Shown: piece after piece, positions 1 through 10,273 of the stretch
Layout of the letters: each line of letters opens with the position of its first letter
Numbering within the stretch: the first letter of the stretch is position 1
Origin: Enterobacter hormaechei ATCC 49162
GTDB taxonomy: Bacteria; Pseudomonadota; Gammaproteobacteria; Enterobacterales; Enterobacteriaceae
DNA length: 64,000 bases
Direction: 5' to 3'
Assembly: GCF_001875655.1 (NCBI RefSeq)
Contig: NZ_MKEQ01000001.1
Span: forward strand, 2,232,001-2,296,000
Made by a program: the position numbers and the translations under genes
The notes under the pieces: generated by a model
The model's database searches: none
The model's input: the letters and a program-made list of their open reading frames with translations, nothing else
Told to the model about the DNA's origin: nothing

Positions 1-170
1 GCATAGAATGAGATATCCGAGAGCGCCACTTTAAAACTATCGAATCTGCTAAACAGGTGCACCTGGTAATGGCTCAGGGCGGGCATCGCAAAAAGATGCT
101 TCAGCCCTACAGCGCTCATTGAGCAGCTTTCGATGACGGCGATATGTCTTGTTGCAGTGGTCTTTTCCAT
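1..170 (-). CDS. bglJ: BglJ, LuxR-type regulator (N-terminal part only)
   Basis: Partial gene; the rest lies beyond the left edge. The frame opens with ATG at 170 ([19 protein letters not shown]...) and stays open to base 3. It aligns by eye with the N-terminus of E. coli BglJ (VALIEKCVMSSIGIESLF versus [18 protein letters not shown]). An internal ATG at 119 overlaps the yjjQ stop as ATGA, but the similarity upstream of it favours the start at 170, inside the 3' end of yjjQ (55-bp overlap). BglJ is known to act as a heterodimer with RcsB to relieve H-NS silencing, for example of bgl. The DNA-binding half is not in the window. Confidence 0.75.
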   Translation of the reverse strand, partial: MEKTTATRHIAVIESCSMSAVGLKHLFAMPALSHYQVHLFSRFDSFKVALSDISFY

Positions 171-853
171 TCCTCAAACTCTCCATAAGCCGACATTAAA
201 CTGAGTTCTCGCATTCCCTGGGTACTGCTTATCCACGCGTACATATCGGCATTACTGCGAAGTGATAAGCGGCGCATTGCACTGTTTTTCTGTGCACTGA
301 TCGTTTTATTACTCTTATTCAGTAACGTGGCAATTTGGTTGATCCCCCAACCTTTACCAAGCAAACGCAACACCTTGCGCTCAGAGTGGGTGAGCGCAAT
401 CATTTGCTCACTCTCCTCTTCAATATCGGGCGTTTCCGGTATTAATAACGTCTGGCTTATTCGCTCGGCACGCTCACTGCCCGCGCGAATAGCGTTAATA
501 ACGCCTTCAATGGGTTCCATATCCGAAAGCAGCGTGCTTTCCGGACGCATAAGAAGCTCTACTGCAAGCGGATAAAGGGGACGCGAGACAAGGAATATCC
601 AGTGAATATCCCGATACTGATTCATTAATCCATAATATTGCTCAAGCGTGCCGCGAGGATTGCGATACTCACCCGAAATATCGGCAATAACGACCCCAGC
701 GCGACGCAACTGTAGTAGCGTCAACTCCTGCATCGAACGGCAATACGTTATCTCAAAATCGGGAAAGTGACGCGACATGACGCTACCTAACCCATTTTGC
801 ATAACCGGTACTCTACTAATCACAACTCCGTGTTTACCATTCAATGGCAACAT
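116..853 (-). CDS. yjjQ: YjjQ, LuxR/RcsB-family transcription regulator
   Basis: 245 residues with the layout of E. coli YjjQ (about 241). The N-terminal receiver-like region (about 5-130) shares its opening with E. coli (MLP...G.VIS..PVMQ.GL). The C-terminal LuxR helix-turn-helix (about 150-210) contains [22 protein letters not shown] and [17 protein letters not shown]. The receiver domain lacks a clear phospho-acceptor context, as is usual in this family. In E. coli YjjQ is an H-NS-silenced repressor of motility and capsule genes. It is cotranscribed with the overlapping bglJ and diverges from yjjP, as in K-12. The long AT-rich upstream gap suggests H-NS control (inference). Confidence 0.9.
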   Translation of the reverse strand: MLPLNGKHGVVISRVPVMQNGLGSVMSRHFPDFEITYCRSMQELTLLQLRRAGVVIADISGEYRNPRGTLEQYYGLMNQYRDIHWIFLVSRPLYPLAVELLMRPESTLLSDMEPIEGVINAIRAGSERAERISQTLLIPETPDIEEESEQMIALTHSERKVLRLLGKGWGINQIATLLNKSNKTISAQKNSAMRRLSLRSNADMYAWISSTQGMRELSLMSAYGEFEEWKRPLQQDISPSSKAAQ

Positions 854-1241
854 AGACCCTCCATGTCATGAATTCATTATTTAAGAACGAACTAACCCTA
901 CGAGATTAAACACGTTTGTATTCCTTAGTACAAAACGCCTTAATATTCGTAAACCAGTAGAAATGTCACGTGGGTTATGAAACGCCCAATACAGTCTTAA
1001 TATCGCACAAAGACTACAAGAATTTAATTCACATTGCGTGAAAAGATCGAAAATATGAAATTAGAAATACTTAATACATTGTTTCTATAAATTCCCATCA
1101 CACATTCATTAAATAAATAAAAATGACGCTTTCGCCGTGCTGGAAACGCAACTGATCGCACAAATGTTGATCTGGCCCAGCGCAAAGGCCCCCGCACTTT
1201 GTGTTAAAAGTAAGCAATCTCTCTTCTCTTCAGGGCGTTTC
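854..1241. other. AT-rich divergent intergenic region yjjQ/yjjP
   Basis: 388 bases between divergent start codons, clearly more AT-rich than the flanking genes. It contains several A/T runs and a TATAAA at 1086-1091 without a convincing -35 partner. It probably carries both promoters and H-NS binding sites, judging from what is known of yjjQ-bglJ in E. coli. I see no RNA gene or strong palindrome. Confidence 0.4.
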
Positions 1242-2482
<1,241 letters not shown>

Positions 2483-2491
2483 TAAAATCGC

Positions 2492-2520
2492 TTGCAATTG
2501 TATCGTGCGCTATCTATATT
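2492..2520 (+). promoter_or_regulatory. sigma-70 promoter of ohrR
   Basis: TTGCAA (2492-2497), a 17-base spacer, then TATATT (2515-2520). The start codon of ohrR is only seven bases after the -10 box, so transcription should begin at or next to the ATG. The spacer contains GCGCTAT, the same half-site seen in the palindrome upstream of ohr, which suggests OhrR autoregulation. Confidence 0.65.
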
Positions 2521-2526
2521 CATTTC

Positions 2527-2979
2527 ATGGACGCAAAAACGAACGACACCACCCACGCGCTTCTGCTGGATAACCAGCTCTGTTTTGCCCTCTATTCGGC
2601 AAACCTGGCGCTTAACAAGCTGTACCGGCAACTGCTGGCGCCGCTTAACCTGACCTACCCGCAATACCTGGTGATGCTGGTGCTGTGGGAGCAGGACGAT
2701 ATTACGGTGTCAGATATTGGCGAGCGGCTGTTCCTGGATTCCGCCACGCTGACTCCCCTGCTGAAACGCCTGGAAAGTGCGGGGTTGATCTTCCGCCAGC
2801 GTTCCCGTCAGGATGAGCGTCAGGTCGCCGTCACCCTGAGCGATGCGGGTCGCGAGCTGCAACAGCAGGCCGTGGCGATCCCACACGCCGTGGGCTGTGC
2901 AGCGAAGTGTGATACCGACACCCTGCTGGCGCTCAAGCAACAGCTTGAACTTTTGCGCCAACAGCTGCATCGCGCTTAA
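2527..2979 (+). CDS. ohrR: OhrR-like MarR-family peroxide-sensing repressor
   Basis: 150 residues of the OhrR branch of the MarR family. [21 protein letters not shown] contains the N-terminal cysteine (about residue 20) that OhrR proteins oxidise in response to organic hydroperoxides. The winged helix is at about 60-105 ([30 protein letters not shown]). Two further cysteines lie near the C-terminus (GCAAKC). No other start fits: ATG 2527 has no Shine-Dalgarno and sits next to the -10 box, so the message may be leaderless. It is followed by ohr, its usual regulatory target. Confidence 0.85.
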   Translation: MDAKTNDTTHALLLDNQLCFALYSANLALNKLYRQLLAPLNLTYPQYLVMLVLWEQDDITVSDIGERLFLDSATLTPLLKRLESAGLIFRQRSRQDERQVAVTLSDAGRELQQQAVAIPHAVGCAAKCDTDTLLALKQQLELLRQQLHRA

Positions 2980-3020
2980 GCGCTATACTTTACGCGTCCG
3001 CTTTTAACTTAATACATCGC

Positions 3021-3037
3021 GCGCTATTTAATAGCGC
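3021..3037. promoter_or_regulatory. Candidate OhrR operator upstream of ohr
   Basis: GCGCTATTTAATAGCGC is an inverted repeat with 8-base arms around one base, ending 27 bases before the ohr start codon. The half-site GCGCTAT recurs at 2980-2986 and inside the ohrR promoter (about 2507-2513). The assignment to OhrR rests on this shared half-site and gene context, not on a known consensus. Confidence 0.5.
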
Positions 3038-3064
3038 ATATAAACGTAAGATGAGGAACCTGCC

Positions 3065-3493
3065 ATGTCTTTAGAAAAAGTTGTCTACACTGCCAAAGCC
3101 AAAGCAACCGGAGGCCGTGATGGCCGCGCCACCTCTTCCGATGGCGTTCTGGATGTCAAACTGGGTGTGCCAAAAGAGATGGGCGGCATGGGGGGAGAAG
3201 TCACCAACCCTGAACAGCTGTTCGCTGCGGGCTACTCCGCTTGCTTCCTGGGCGCAATGAAGTTCGTGGCGGCACGTGACAAATTCGCTCTGCCAAAAGA
3301 CGCCTTTATTGAAGGCGAAGTAGGAATTGGCCCGCTGCCAACCGGTTTTGGTATCGAAGCGAAGCTGAATATCCACGTTGAAGGAATGGACGCAGCGGAA
3401 GCCAAAAAACTGGTGGATGCGGCGCATATCGTCTGTCCGTACTCTAACGCAACGCGCGGCAATATTGACGTGACGCTGAAAATCATCGCGTAA
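3065..3493 (+). CDS. ohr: Ohr, organic hydroperoxide resistance protein
   Basis: 142 residues, a full-length OsmC/Ohr-family peroxidase. Both catalytic cysteines are visible in their contexts: [12 protein letters not shown] (about residue 60) and [13 protein letters not shown] (about residue 125). Family members reduce organic hydroperoxides to alcohols with a dihydrolipoyl protein as reductant and act as homodimers. A GATGAGGA ribosome site precedes the ATG. It is adjacent to its probable repressor gene. The pair is absent from this position in E. coli K-12, which carries OsmC elsewhere. Confidence 0.92.
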   Translation: MSLEKVVYTAKAKATGGRDGRATSSDGVLDVKLGVPKEMGGMGGEVTNPEQLFAAGYSACFLGAMKFVAARDKFALPKDAFIEGEVGIGPLPTGFGIEAKLNIHVEGMDAAEAKKLVDAAHIVCPYSNATRGNIDVTLKIIA

Positions 3494-3510
3494 CAACGCC
3501 TGTGATGATA

Positions 3511-3537
3511 GCCCCGGTAAGCGTAACGCCGCCGGGG
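3511..3537. repeat. Single REP-type palindrome
   Basis: GCCCCGGTAAGCGTAACGCC followed by GCCGGGG forms an imperfect hairpin of the same family as the REP units elsewhere in the window. It lies just after ohr and may stabilise its 3' end or contribute to termination. Confidence 0.6.
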
Positions 3538-3616
3538 AAATCCTCTGCTTTCCTTCCCTCTCTCTGTGCTACCATAACCCTCAATCACGCCCGTAGTAAT
3601 CAGTAGAGAAAGTGTT

Positions 3617-4162
3617 ATGTCCTCCAGAATCCTGACCACCAGCATTGCTGGCATTGATGCCTTTATGCGCGATCCTCGCGGTGTGTTGACGCACGCCGAA
3701 GGCGGCACGCTCGCGGTATTTGCCGACAACGCCCCGGCGTTTTACGCGGTCACGCCGGAACGTCTGGCGCAGCTTCTGGAGATTGAAGCGAAGCTGTCGC
3801 GCCCGGCGAGCGATGTCATGCTGGATAATCAGTTTTTTGACGAACCCACCAGTGCCCCGGTAGCCATCCCAATGGGGAAATTTCCCATGTACGCTGGCTG
3901 GCAGCCGGACGCCGATTTTCAGCGGCAGGCGGCATTATGGGGAATAGCCCTCTCGCAGCCCGCGACACCGGAAGAGCTGGCGGCCTTTACCGCTTACTGG
4001 CAGGCTGAAGGGAAAGTATTCCACCATGTTCAGTGGCAGCAAAAGCTTGCGCGCAGTCTGCAAATCAACCGCGCCAGCAACAACGGCCAGCCAAAACGTG
4101 ATATCAATGCCTTTTCAGAACCGGACAAAAAAATTCCTGATGGATTCCGAGGTGCAAAATGA
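3617..4162 (+). CDS. dnaT: Primosomal protein DnaT (DnaI helper)
   Basis: 181 residues, close to E. coli DnaT (179). It begins [22 protein letters not shown] and has the C-terminal oligomerisation and ssDNA-binding region around WQ..W..KLARSLQ (about 120-160). DnaT joins the PriA/PriB complex during replication restart and helps DnaC deliver DnaB. It overlaps dnaC by 4 bases (ATGA), the same coupling as in E. coli. Confidence 0.93.
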   Translation: MSSRILTTSIAGIDAFMRDPRGVLTHAEGGTLAVFADNAPAFYAVTPERLAQLLEIEAKLSRPASDVMLDNQFFDEPTSAPVAIPMGKFPMYAGWQPDADFQRQAALWGIALSQPATPEELAAFTAYWQAEGKVFHHVQWQQKLARSLQINRASNNGQPKRDINAFSEPDKKIPDGFRGAK

Positions 4163-4896
4163 AAAACGTCGGCGACCTGATGAAACGTTTGCAGAAAATG
4201 ATGCCCGCCAACGTGAAGCCCGCCTTCACCACCGGTGAAGAGCTGCTGGCGTGGCAAAAAGAGCAGGGTGAAATCCGCGCGGCGGCCCTCGCCCGCGAGA
4301 ACCGTGCGATGAAAATGCAGCGCACCTTTAACCGCTCGGGCATTCGCCCTCTGCACCAGAACTGCTCCTTTGAGAACTACAAGGTTGAGTCACAGGGGCA
4401 GATGAACGCCCTTAACCAGGCGCGCCAGTATGTGGATGAATTTGACGGCAACATCGCCAGCTTCATCTTTAGCGGTAAACCCGGCACCGGGAAAAATCAC
4501 CTGGCGGCCGCTATCTGCAACGAGCTGCTGCTGCGCGGGAAATCAGTGCTGATTATCACCGTGGCCGATATTATGTCCGCCATGAAGGACACCTTCAGCA
4601 ACCGCGAAACCAGTGAAGAACAGCTGCTGAATGATTTAAGTAACGTGGATTTGCTGGTCATCGACGAGATCGGCGTCCAGACGGAATCCCGCTACGAGAA
4701 AGTGATCATCAACCAGATTGTCGATCGCCGTTCGTCATCAAAACGTCCCACCGGTATGCTGACGAACCACAATATTGACGAGATGACCCGGTTGCTTGGC
4801 GAGCGGGTGATGGATCGCATGAAGCTGGGTAATAGCCTGTATGTCATCTTCGACTGGGACAGCTATCGCAGTCGCGTCACCGGCAAAGAGTATTAA
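4159..4896 (+). CDS. dnaC: DNA replication protein DnaC (helicase loader)
   Basis: 245 residues, the same length as E. coli DnaC. The N-terminal DnaB-binding helix region (1-50) precedes an AAA+ domain with Walker [11 protein letters not shown] (about 105-114), Walker B LLVIDEIG (about 165-172), and an arginine-rich C-terminus. It loads DnaB helicase at oriC and at restarted forks. It lies directly downstream of dnaT, and yjjA follows after 84 bases. Confidence 0.94.
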   Translation: MKNVGDLMKRLQKMMPANVKPAFTTGEELLAWQKEQGEIRAAALARENRAMKMQRTFNRSGIRPLHQNCSFENYKVESQGQMNALNQARQYVDEFDGNIASFIFSGKPGTGKNHLAAAICNELLLRGKSVLIITVADIMSAMKDTFSNRETSEEQLLNDLSNVDLLVIDEIGVQTESRYEKVIINQIVDRRSSSKRPTGMLTNHNIDEMTRLLGERVMDRMKLGNSLYVIFDWDSYRSRVTGKEY

Positions 4897-4980
4897 GATA
4901 TTTCCAGGGAGCGCCAGAAGAGCAGAGGTATATACTGGACCCACTTCTGGCCCAAAACGGACCTTGTTGAGTAATTCATT

Positions 4981-5463
4981 ATGAAAAAACAGTTTTTTAT
5001 CAGCATCCTTACTGGCGCTCTGCTGGTGACTGGCGCAGCGCAGGCCGCATCATGGCAGGAGTCGCTCTCCAGCGCAGCAAGTGAGTTGACCAAAGAGAGC
5101 GGTACTTCTCAGGGCGGGCTGTCCGCCTCGTCCCTCACCGGCCTGCTGAGTAACAGCTCCCAAAGCCTGAGCGCCGGAACGATGAACAACGCGGCGGGTA
5201 TTCTGGAATACTGTGCGAAGCAGAAGCTGGCTTCCGTCACCGATACCGAAAACATCAAGAACCAGGTGCTGGGTAAACTGGGTCTGGACACCCAGGAGCA
5301 GAAGGCGGATACCAACTATATGGACGGTATTCAGGGCCTGCTGAACGCGCAAAATGGCCAGCAACTTAATCTCAGCACCCTTGGAAACTCATCTCTGGCG
5401 AAACAGGTGAAAACGAAAGCCTGCGATCTGGTGCTGAAACAAGGCGTTAATTTCCTCTCCTGA
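4981..5463 (+). CDS. yjjA: YjjA, secreted DUF2501 protein
   Basis: 160 residues. A signal peptide (MKKQFFISILTGALLVTGAAQA, cleavage near residue 22) is followed by a Ser/Gly/Gln-rich mature part with two cysteines (EYCAKQK and KACDLV) that could form a periplasmic disulfide. It matches E. coli YjjA (DUF2501, about 164 residues) in position after dnaC and in sequence. The function is not known. Confidence 0.88.
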   Translation: MKKQFFISILTGALLVTGAAQAASWQESLSSAASELTKESGTSQGGLSASSLTGLLSNSSQSLSAGTMNNAAGILEYCAKQKLASVTDTENIKNQVLGKLGLDTQEQKADTNYMDGIQGLLNAQNGQQLNLSTLGNSSLAKQVKTKACDLVLKQGVNFLS

Positions 5464-5487
5464 TCGTCCCCCATTTTCTGCCACAAC

Positions 5488-5539
5488 ACGCCGCGTTTAT
5501 CGCGTTAGTCTTACCCCGCGGCGTGAAGTGCGTTTTTTT
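5488..5539 (+). terminator. Possible terminator after yjjA
   Basis: ACGCCGCG (5488-5495) pairs with CGCGGCGT (5517-5524) around a 21-base loop. A T7 run ends at 5539, eight bases after the stem. The loop and stem-to-T spacing are not ideal, so this is only a plausible intrinsic terminator. Confidence 0.4.
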
Positions 5540-5734
5540 ACCCCTTGCCACCACTTCAGCGTCCGTATGCCACGATGCGACTGTATTCAAAAATCCGATT
5601 TTATAAACCAAATCCTAACAACAGCACACTTTCGTGACACTAAAATTGCAGCTAAGCGACATCGCAATTACATTGTATTACCCAAAAAATAAGCAATTAG
5701 CCGGCTAAGCGTCCGGCATGATGAGGATCGGCTG

Positions 5735-8026
5735 TTGTCAGAGTTAATGTCCCTTGTCCTTTTCCTGGCTTCCATCGGCGTTTATGCCTGGAAAGCCGGT
5801 CGTCACACCTGGTGGTTTGTGGCCACCCTGGTGGTACTCGGCATTTTTATTGTTCTAAACATTACGTTATATGCCAGCGATTACTTTACCGGCGACGGTA
5901 TTAACGACGCGGTGCTTTACACGTTGACCAACAGCCTGACCGGCGCTGGTGTGGGTAAGTACATCCTTCCGGGTCTGGGGCTGGTGGTCGCGCTGGTGGG
6001 CATTTTCGCCGCGCTGGCCTGGGTCCTGCGCCGTCGCCGTCACCGTCCGCATCATCATGGCTACAGCCTGCTGGCGCTGTGCCTGGCGCTGGCCTCGGTG
6101 GATGCCAGCCCGGCATTTCATCAAATTACCGAGCTGGTAAAATCCCAGTCGCGCGATGGCGATCCGGACTTCGTGACCTACTACAAAGAGCCAGCGAAAA
6201 AAATCGATAACCCCAAACTTAACCTGGTCTACATCTACGGTGAGAGTCTGGAACGCACCTATTTTGACAACGAGGCGTTCCCGAACCTGACGCCAGAGCT
6301 TGGCGCGCTGAAAAATCAGGGCCTCGACTTCAGCCACACCATGCAGTTACCCGGCACGGATTACACCATCGCCGGGATGGTGGCCTCCCAGTGCGGCATT
6401 CCGCTGTTCGCTCCGTTTGAAGGTAACGCCTCCGCCTCGATGTCGAGCTTCTTCCCGCAAAACATTTGCCTTGGCGATATCCTGAAAAACTCGGGCTATG
6501 AAAACTACTTTATGCAGGGCGCTAATCTGCGCTTTGCCGGGAAAGATGTGTTCCTGAAATCCCACGGTTTCGATCACTTGTATGGTTCCGAAGAGCTAAA
6601 AACCACCGTCGCCGATCCGGCTTACCGCAATGACTGGGGCTTTTACGACGATACCGTTCTGGATGAAACCTGGAAGAAATTCGAGGAACTTTCTCGCGCC
6701 GGTAAACGCTTCTCGCTGTTTGCGTTGACCGTCGACACGCACCACCCGGATGGTTTCGTATCGCGCACCTGTAAACGTCAGCGCTACGACATTGACGGTC
6801 AAAACAACAAGTCCTTTAGCGCCGTGACCTGTAGCCAGGAGCATATCGCGGCGTTAATAGAGAAAATCAAAGCCTCGCCTTATTTTAAAAATACGGTCAT
6901 CGTCGTGTCGTCTGACCATCTGGCGATGAAAAACAGCGCCTGGGATGAGCTGAATAAGCAGGATCGCAGCAACCTGTTCTTTGTGCTGCGCGGCGATAAA
7001 CCGCAGCAGGAGGTCATTGCCGCTAAGCGTAACTCGATGGATAACGGCGCGACCGTGCTGGATATTCTGGGGGGCGATAACTTTATTGGCCTGGGCCGCA
7101 GCACGCTGTCGGGCCAGTCCCTGTCGGAAATCTTCCTCAACATGAAGGAAAAAATCCTCGCCTGGAAGCCGGATATCATTCGTCTGTGGAACTTCCCGAA
7201 AGCGATTAAAGATTTCACCATCGATCAGGATAAAAAAATGATCGCGTTCTCCGGCAGCCATTTCCGCCTGCCACTGCTGCTGCGCGTGTCGGATAACCGC
7301 GTCGAGCCGCTGCCGGAAAGCGAATACTCCGCACCACTGCGCTTCCAGCTGGCAGAATTTGCCCCGCGCGATAATTTCGTCTGGGTCGACAGGTGCTACA
7401 AAATGGGCCAGCTCTGGTCGCAATCGCTGTCGCTGTCCACCGACTGGTGCGTCTCTCAGGGACAACTCGGCGGTGAGCAGACCGTGCAACACGTTGACAA
7501 ACCGCAGTGGCAGGGGAAAACCGCCTTTAAAGACACGGTGATTGATACCGCACGCTATCAGCGCAACGTTGACCTGCTGAAAATCGTCGATAACGACATT
7601 CGCTACAAAGCAGACAGCTTTATCTTTAACGTTGCCGGTGCGCCGGAAGAGGTGAAGCAGTTCAGCGGTATTTCACGGCCTGAATCCTGGGGGCGCTGGT
7701 CTAACGCACAGTTAGGTGATGAGGTGAAAATTGAGTATACCCAGCCGTTACCGGAGAAATTCGATCTGGTGATCACCGCCAGAGCATTTGGTCCCAACGC
7801 AAACCGCCCTATTCCGGTGCGCGTCGGTGATAAAGAACAGACGCTAACGCTGAGCAATGACGTCACCACCAGCACGCTGCATTTCGATAATCCTTCGCGC
7901 AGCAATACGCTGGTCATTGTGCCGCCCGATCCACAGTCCACTAACGAAGGGAATATTCTCGGTCACTCTCCACGCAAGCTGGGGATCGGCATGGTGGAAA
8001 TCAAAATCGTCAAAAACAACGGGTAA
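5735..8026 (+). CDS. opgB: Phosphoglycerol transferase I (OpgB/MdoB)
   Basis: 763 residues, the same architecture and length as E. coli OpgB. Three to four N-terminal membrane segments (about 1-105) are followed by a large periplasmic alkaline-phosphatase/sulfatase-fold domain. The metal-site motif [11 protein letters not shown] and the threonine region [12 protein letters not shown] are present, as is SSDHLAM. OpgB transfers phosphoglycerol from phosphatidylglycerol to osmoregulated periplasmic glucans. The start is TTG at 5735, read as MSELMSLV, with AGGA seven bases upstream; E. coli starts at the equivalent codon. It follows yjjA as in K-12, but the gene beyond it differs. Confidence 0.94.
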   Translation: MSELMSLVLFLASIGVYAWKAGRHTWWFVATLVVLGIFIVLNITLYASDYFTGDGINDAVLYTLTNSLTGAGVGKYILPGLGLVVALVGIFAALAWVLRRRRHRPHHHGYSLLALCLALASVDASPAFHQITELVKSQSRDGDPDFVTYYKEPAKKIDNPKLNLVYIYGESLERTYFDNEAFPNLTPELGALKNQGLDFSHTMQLPGTDYTIAGMVASQCGIPLFAPFEGNASASMSSFFPQNICLGDILKNSGYENYFMQGANLRFAGKDVFLKSHGFDHLYGSEELKTTVADPAYRNDWGFYDDTVLDETWKKFEELSRAGKRFSLFALTVDTHHPDGFVSRTCKRQRYDIDGQNNKSFSAVTCSQEHIAALIEKIKASPYFKNTVIVVSSDHLAMKNSAWDELNKQDRSNLFFVLRGDKPQQEVIAAKRNSMDNGATVLDILGGDNFIGLGRSTLSGQSLSEIFLNMKEKILAWKPDIIRLWNFPKAIKDFTIDQDKKMIAFSGSHFRLPLLLRVSDNRVEPLPESEYSAPLRFQLAEFAPRDNFVWVDRCYKMGQLWSQSLSLSTDWCVSQGQLGGEQTVQHVDKPQWQGKTAFKDTVIDTARYQRNVDLLKIVDNDIRYKADSFIFNVAGAPEEVKQFSGISRPESWGRWSNAQLGDEVKIEYTQPLPEKFDLVITARAFGPNANRPIPVRVGDKEQTLTLSNDVTTSTLHFDNPSRSNTLVIVPPDPQSTNEGNILGHSPRKLGIGMVEIKIVKNNG

Positions 8027-8206
8027 TGCGCGCAGCGCCCGGCTTCCTGCTGGGCGCTTATGAAATTAAATAATCCTTTATAACGTTTATAAATTAGATA
8101 AAAACACTATATATACGCGTTTTTTATTTATAAATATCCCGCCAAAATCACAATCCATAAAATGTGCAGCTTCTGAATTTACCACGGAGCGTTACGCACT
8201 TTTATC

Positions 8207-8845
8207 ATGCTAACCGGCTATAAGTTCGAATCCATCCGGGCACTGCGCAGCGAACACGTGATTGCCTGGGAGGTATTGTCCACGGCACTGCCTCACGTCG
8301 ATCTCGAAGACTATTTTTGCTCGATGCCCGCGACGCAGCGTAAAGCGCATTTCTTTGCGCAGCTTCGACATGCCATGTTCTGCGAAGCGGGCGACAAATA
8401 TTATCTCAACGCGACGACAGATTTGCTGCTGGAAACGGACTTCCTCGACAGGCTGAAAGAAGAAACGCCCAGCCCGGAGAGGCTTGCTGTCGAAGTCACC
8501 GATCTTTACAGGCTGGTACATCTTGACGATACGCAAAGCCGGACCCTGCGGACGTGCATCGCCACGCTGCATCGGTGGGGAATAGAAGTGTGGGCCGACG
8601 ATGTCTGCGAAGACATTCTTCCCGACCTGCTTGCCAGCCAGATCCGCTTCTGCGGTGTAAAAATTGACAAGCATACCTTCTGGGGCGGACGCACCGAGCG
8701 GGAAAAGTTTTTACAACTCACCCGCCAGTGCAAACGTCTCGCCAGCAAGGTGCTGATAGAGGGCATCGAAACCGCGGGTGATTTCGCCCTGGCCCGCTCC
8801 AGCGCGGCCGATTACGGTCAGGGTTACCTGTGGGGAAGACCGTGA
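8207..8845 (+). CDS. Stand-alone EAL-domain c-di-GMP phosphodiesterase
   Basis: 212 residues, essentially only an EAL domain. The residues needed for cyclic-di-GMP hydrolysis all appear present: E22 in WEVLS (EVL instead of EAL), N68 (YLNATTD), E96 (AVEVTD), D131-D132 (WADDV), K152 (GVKIDK), E185 and E188 (LIEGIE) and Q205 (GQGYLWG). No membrane segment or sensory domain is visible. It lies 145 bases upstream of a fimbrial operon on the same strand; fimbria-linked EAL proteins such as FimK and MrkJ are known in Klebsiella. The likely role is to lower c-di-GMP locally and tune attachment (inference). The ATG at 8207 has only a weak ribosome site. Confidence 0.8.
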   Translation: MLTGYKFESIRALRSEHVIAWEVLSTALPHVDLEDYFCSMPATQRKAHFFAQLRHAMFCEAGDKYYLNATTDLLLETDFLDRLKEETPSPERLAVEVTDLYRLVHLDDTQSRTLRTCIATLHRWGIEVWADDVCEDILPDLLASQIRFCGVKIDKHTFWGGRTEREKFLQLTRQCKRLASKVLIEGIETAGDFALARSSAADYGQGYLWGRP

Positions 8846-8990
8846 CGCCTGGTATCGTTAACGCTGGCTATCAGGTCATCGTCCTGTTTTGCAGCCATCC
8901 CCTGGCGGAGTTTCATCGGAAGCTCTGCCTGCTGGACGCTCAGTCCTTTTCTTTGTCAATGCACCGTTAATCACGTTAGGAAATACAATC

Positions 8991-9491
8991 ATGAGAATTA
9001 TTCCCACAGCTATATGTTGTTCCGTTCTCCTGCTTCCTGCCGCTGCTATCGCCGCAGACAACAGCACCGCGAGCGCGACGATGCACGTCTCACTGGAAGT
9101 GGTTAAGTCCTGCACCCTCAACGCCAACGATCTTAACTTCTCGCGCCACGGTACGGACGAAGCGGGTGAAATTCAGGCCAGAACGCAGGTCGATATTGTC
9201 TGCACCAACGGTACGCCGTTCACCCTTTCCGCCACCAGCAGTGACAGCAGTGAGAACGGCACCTTCTGGCTGAAGCCGGAAAACGGCGAAACGGGCGCAC
9301 AAAAGATTGCGTGGAAGCTGTTTGCTGACGAAGGCAAACAGACGCAAATCACCGGCACCGAAGGGCTCACCGATACCGGCAACGGGATGAAACAGGAAGA
9401 GACGCTGTATGGCGTGATTGACGCAGGCGCCCTGACGACCGCCCAGGCGGGTACCTATAGCGACGATGTAACCTTAAACCTGGAGTACTGA
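8991..9491 (+). CDS. Major pilin, spore-coat-U (SCPU) family
   Basis: 166 residues. A signal peptide (MRIIPTAICCSVLLLPAAAIA) is followed by an immunoglobulin-like SCPU domain that opens ATMHVSLEVVKSCTLNANDL and ends YSDDVTLNLEY, typical of CsuA/B-type subunits of archaic (sigma) chaperone-usher pili. Two cysteines (KSC and IVC) would form the subunit disulfide. The start at 8991 has TTAGGA upstream and gives an immediate signal peptide; the frame is open further upstream, but without one. First gene of a compact four-gene operon. Confidence 0.85.
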   Translation: MRIIPTAICCSVLLLPAAAIAADNSTASATMHVSLEVVKSCTLNANDLNFSRHGTDEAGEIQARTQVDIVCTNGTPFTLSATSSDSSENGTFWLKPENGETGAQKIAWKLFADEGKQTQITGTEGLTDTGNGMKQEETLYGVIDAGALTTAQAGTYSDDVTLNLEY

Positions 9492-9493
9492 TC

Positions 9494-10273
9494 GTGCGTC
9501 GCTTTCTTCCCTGCTTCATTATCTGGTTCATGATGCTGGCGCTGCTGTCACGGTACGCGCTGGCCGCCACGCTTCAGGTCGCGCCCGTGACGCTCGACAT
9601 GCAGAGCGGCCAACGAGCCACGGCCGTTTACCTCACGAACAGTGGGAAAACGGCCATCCACGCTCAGATACGGGTGTACGAATGGTCCCAGAAAAACGGC
9701 AAGGATGTTCTGGAAGCAACCGAAAAGGTCGTCAGCAGCCCGGCGATGACCTCGCTGGCGCCGGGCCAGCAGCAGCTGGTGCGTATTATCGTGATGCAGC
9801 CGGGTGCGCATAAACAGGAGCAAAGCTACCGGCTGGTCATCGATGAGCTGCCAGACGCCGCGTCCCGTGCCGCCAACCCCAGCGCCGTTCACTTCCTGCT
9901 GCGTTACTCGATTCCGGTCTTCATAGCCGGAAGCCAGACAACGCCCCTCAGCCAGGATGACCTGAGCTGCGAACAGGCCGAAATCCCGGCAACGCTTCGC
10001 TGCTATAACGCCGGAAACCGCCATATTCGCCTCAGCCACCTTCAGGTCCTGACGGCCAGCGGGCAGGTTGCCGGATCGGTCAAAGGGCTGGCGGGCTATG
10101 TTCTGCCGGGCCAGACCGCGCTTGTACCGCTCAAGCAGACTCCCCGCCACTCGCTCAGCGCGTTACGCGCCTACATCAATGACGATCGCCATGCCAGCCA
10201 GATCCCCCTGCGTCCGCTCGCTGCTCGCGCTCCTGCTTTGGCTACCGCTCATTCTGTCAGCAGCCCGGGCTGA
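9494..10273 (+). CDS. Periplasmic fimbrial chaperone (archaic type)
   Basis: 259 residues starting at GTG 9494, two bases after the pilin stop. The signal peptide ends near ALA (about residue 24). The PapD-like N-domain carries LQVAPVTLDMQSGQRATAVYLTNSG, then VRIIVMQ and HFLLRYSIPVFI in the G1 and inter-domain strands. It should bind and cap the SCPU subunits for delivery to the usher. The last 83 bases overlap the start of the usher gene, so the C-terminal Ala/Pro tail is read in two frames. The family is clear; no specific name is assigned. Confidence 0.85.
   Translation: MRRFLPCFIIWFMMLALLSRYALAATLQVAPVTLDMQSGQRATAVYLTNSGKTAIHAQIRVYEWSQKNGKDVLEATEKVVSSPAMTSLAPGQQQLVRIIVMQPGAHKQEQSYRLVIDELPDAASRAANPSAVHFLLRYSIPVFIAGSQTTPLSQDDLSCEQAEIPATLRCYNAGNRHIRLSHLQVLTASGQVAGSVKGLAGYVLPGQTALVPLKQTPRHSLSALRAYINDDRHASQIPLRPLAARAPALATAHSVSSPG

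Noticed and set aside
1137..1241. N-terminal extension of yjjP
   Set aside because: Similarity to E. coli YjjP begins at the ATG at 1242; the extension is not conserved.
8077..8133. Three TTTATAA copies upstream of the EAL gene
   Set aside because: Spacing is irregular (9 and 41 bases) and the stretch is simply AT-rich; not enough for an operator claim.
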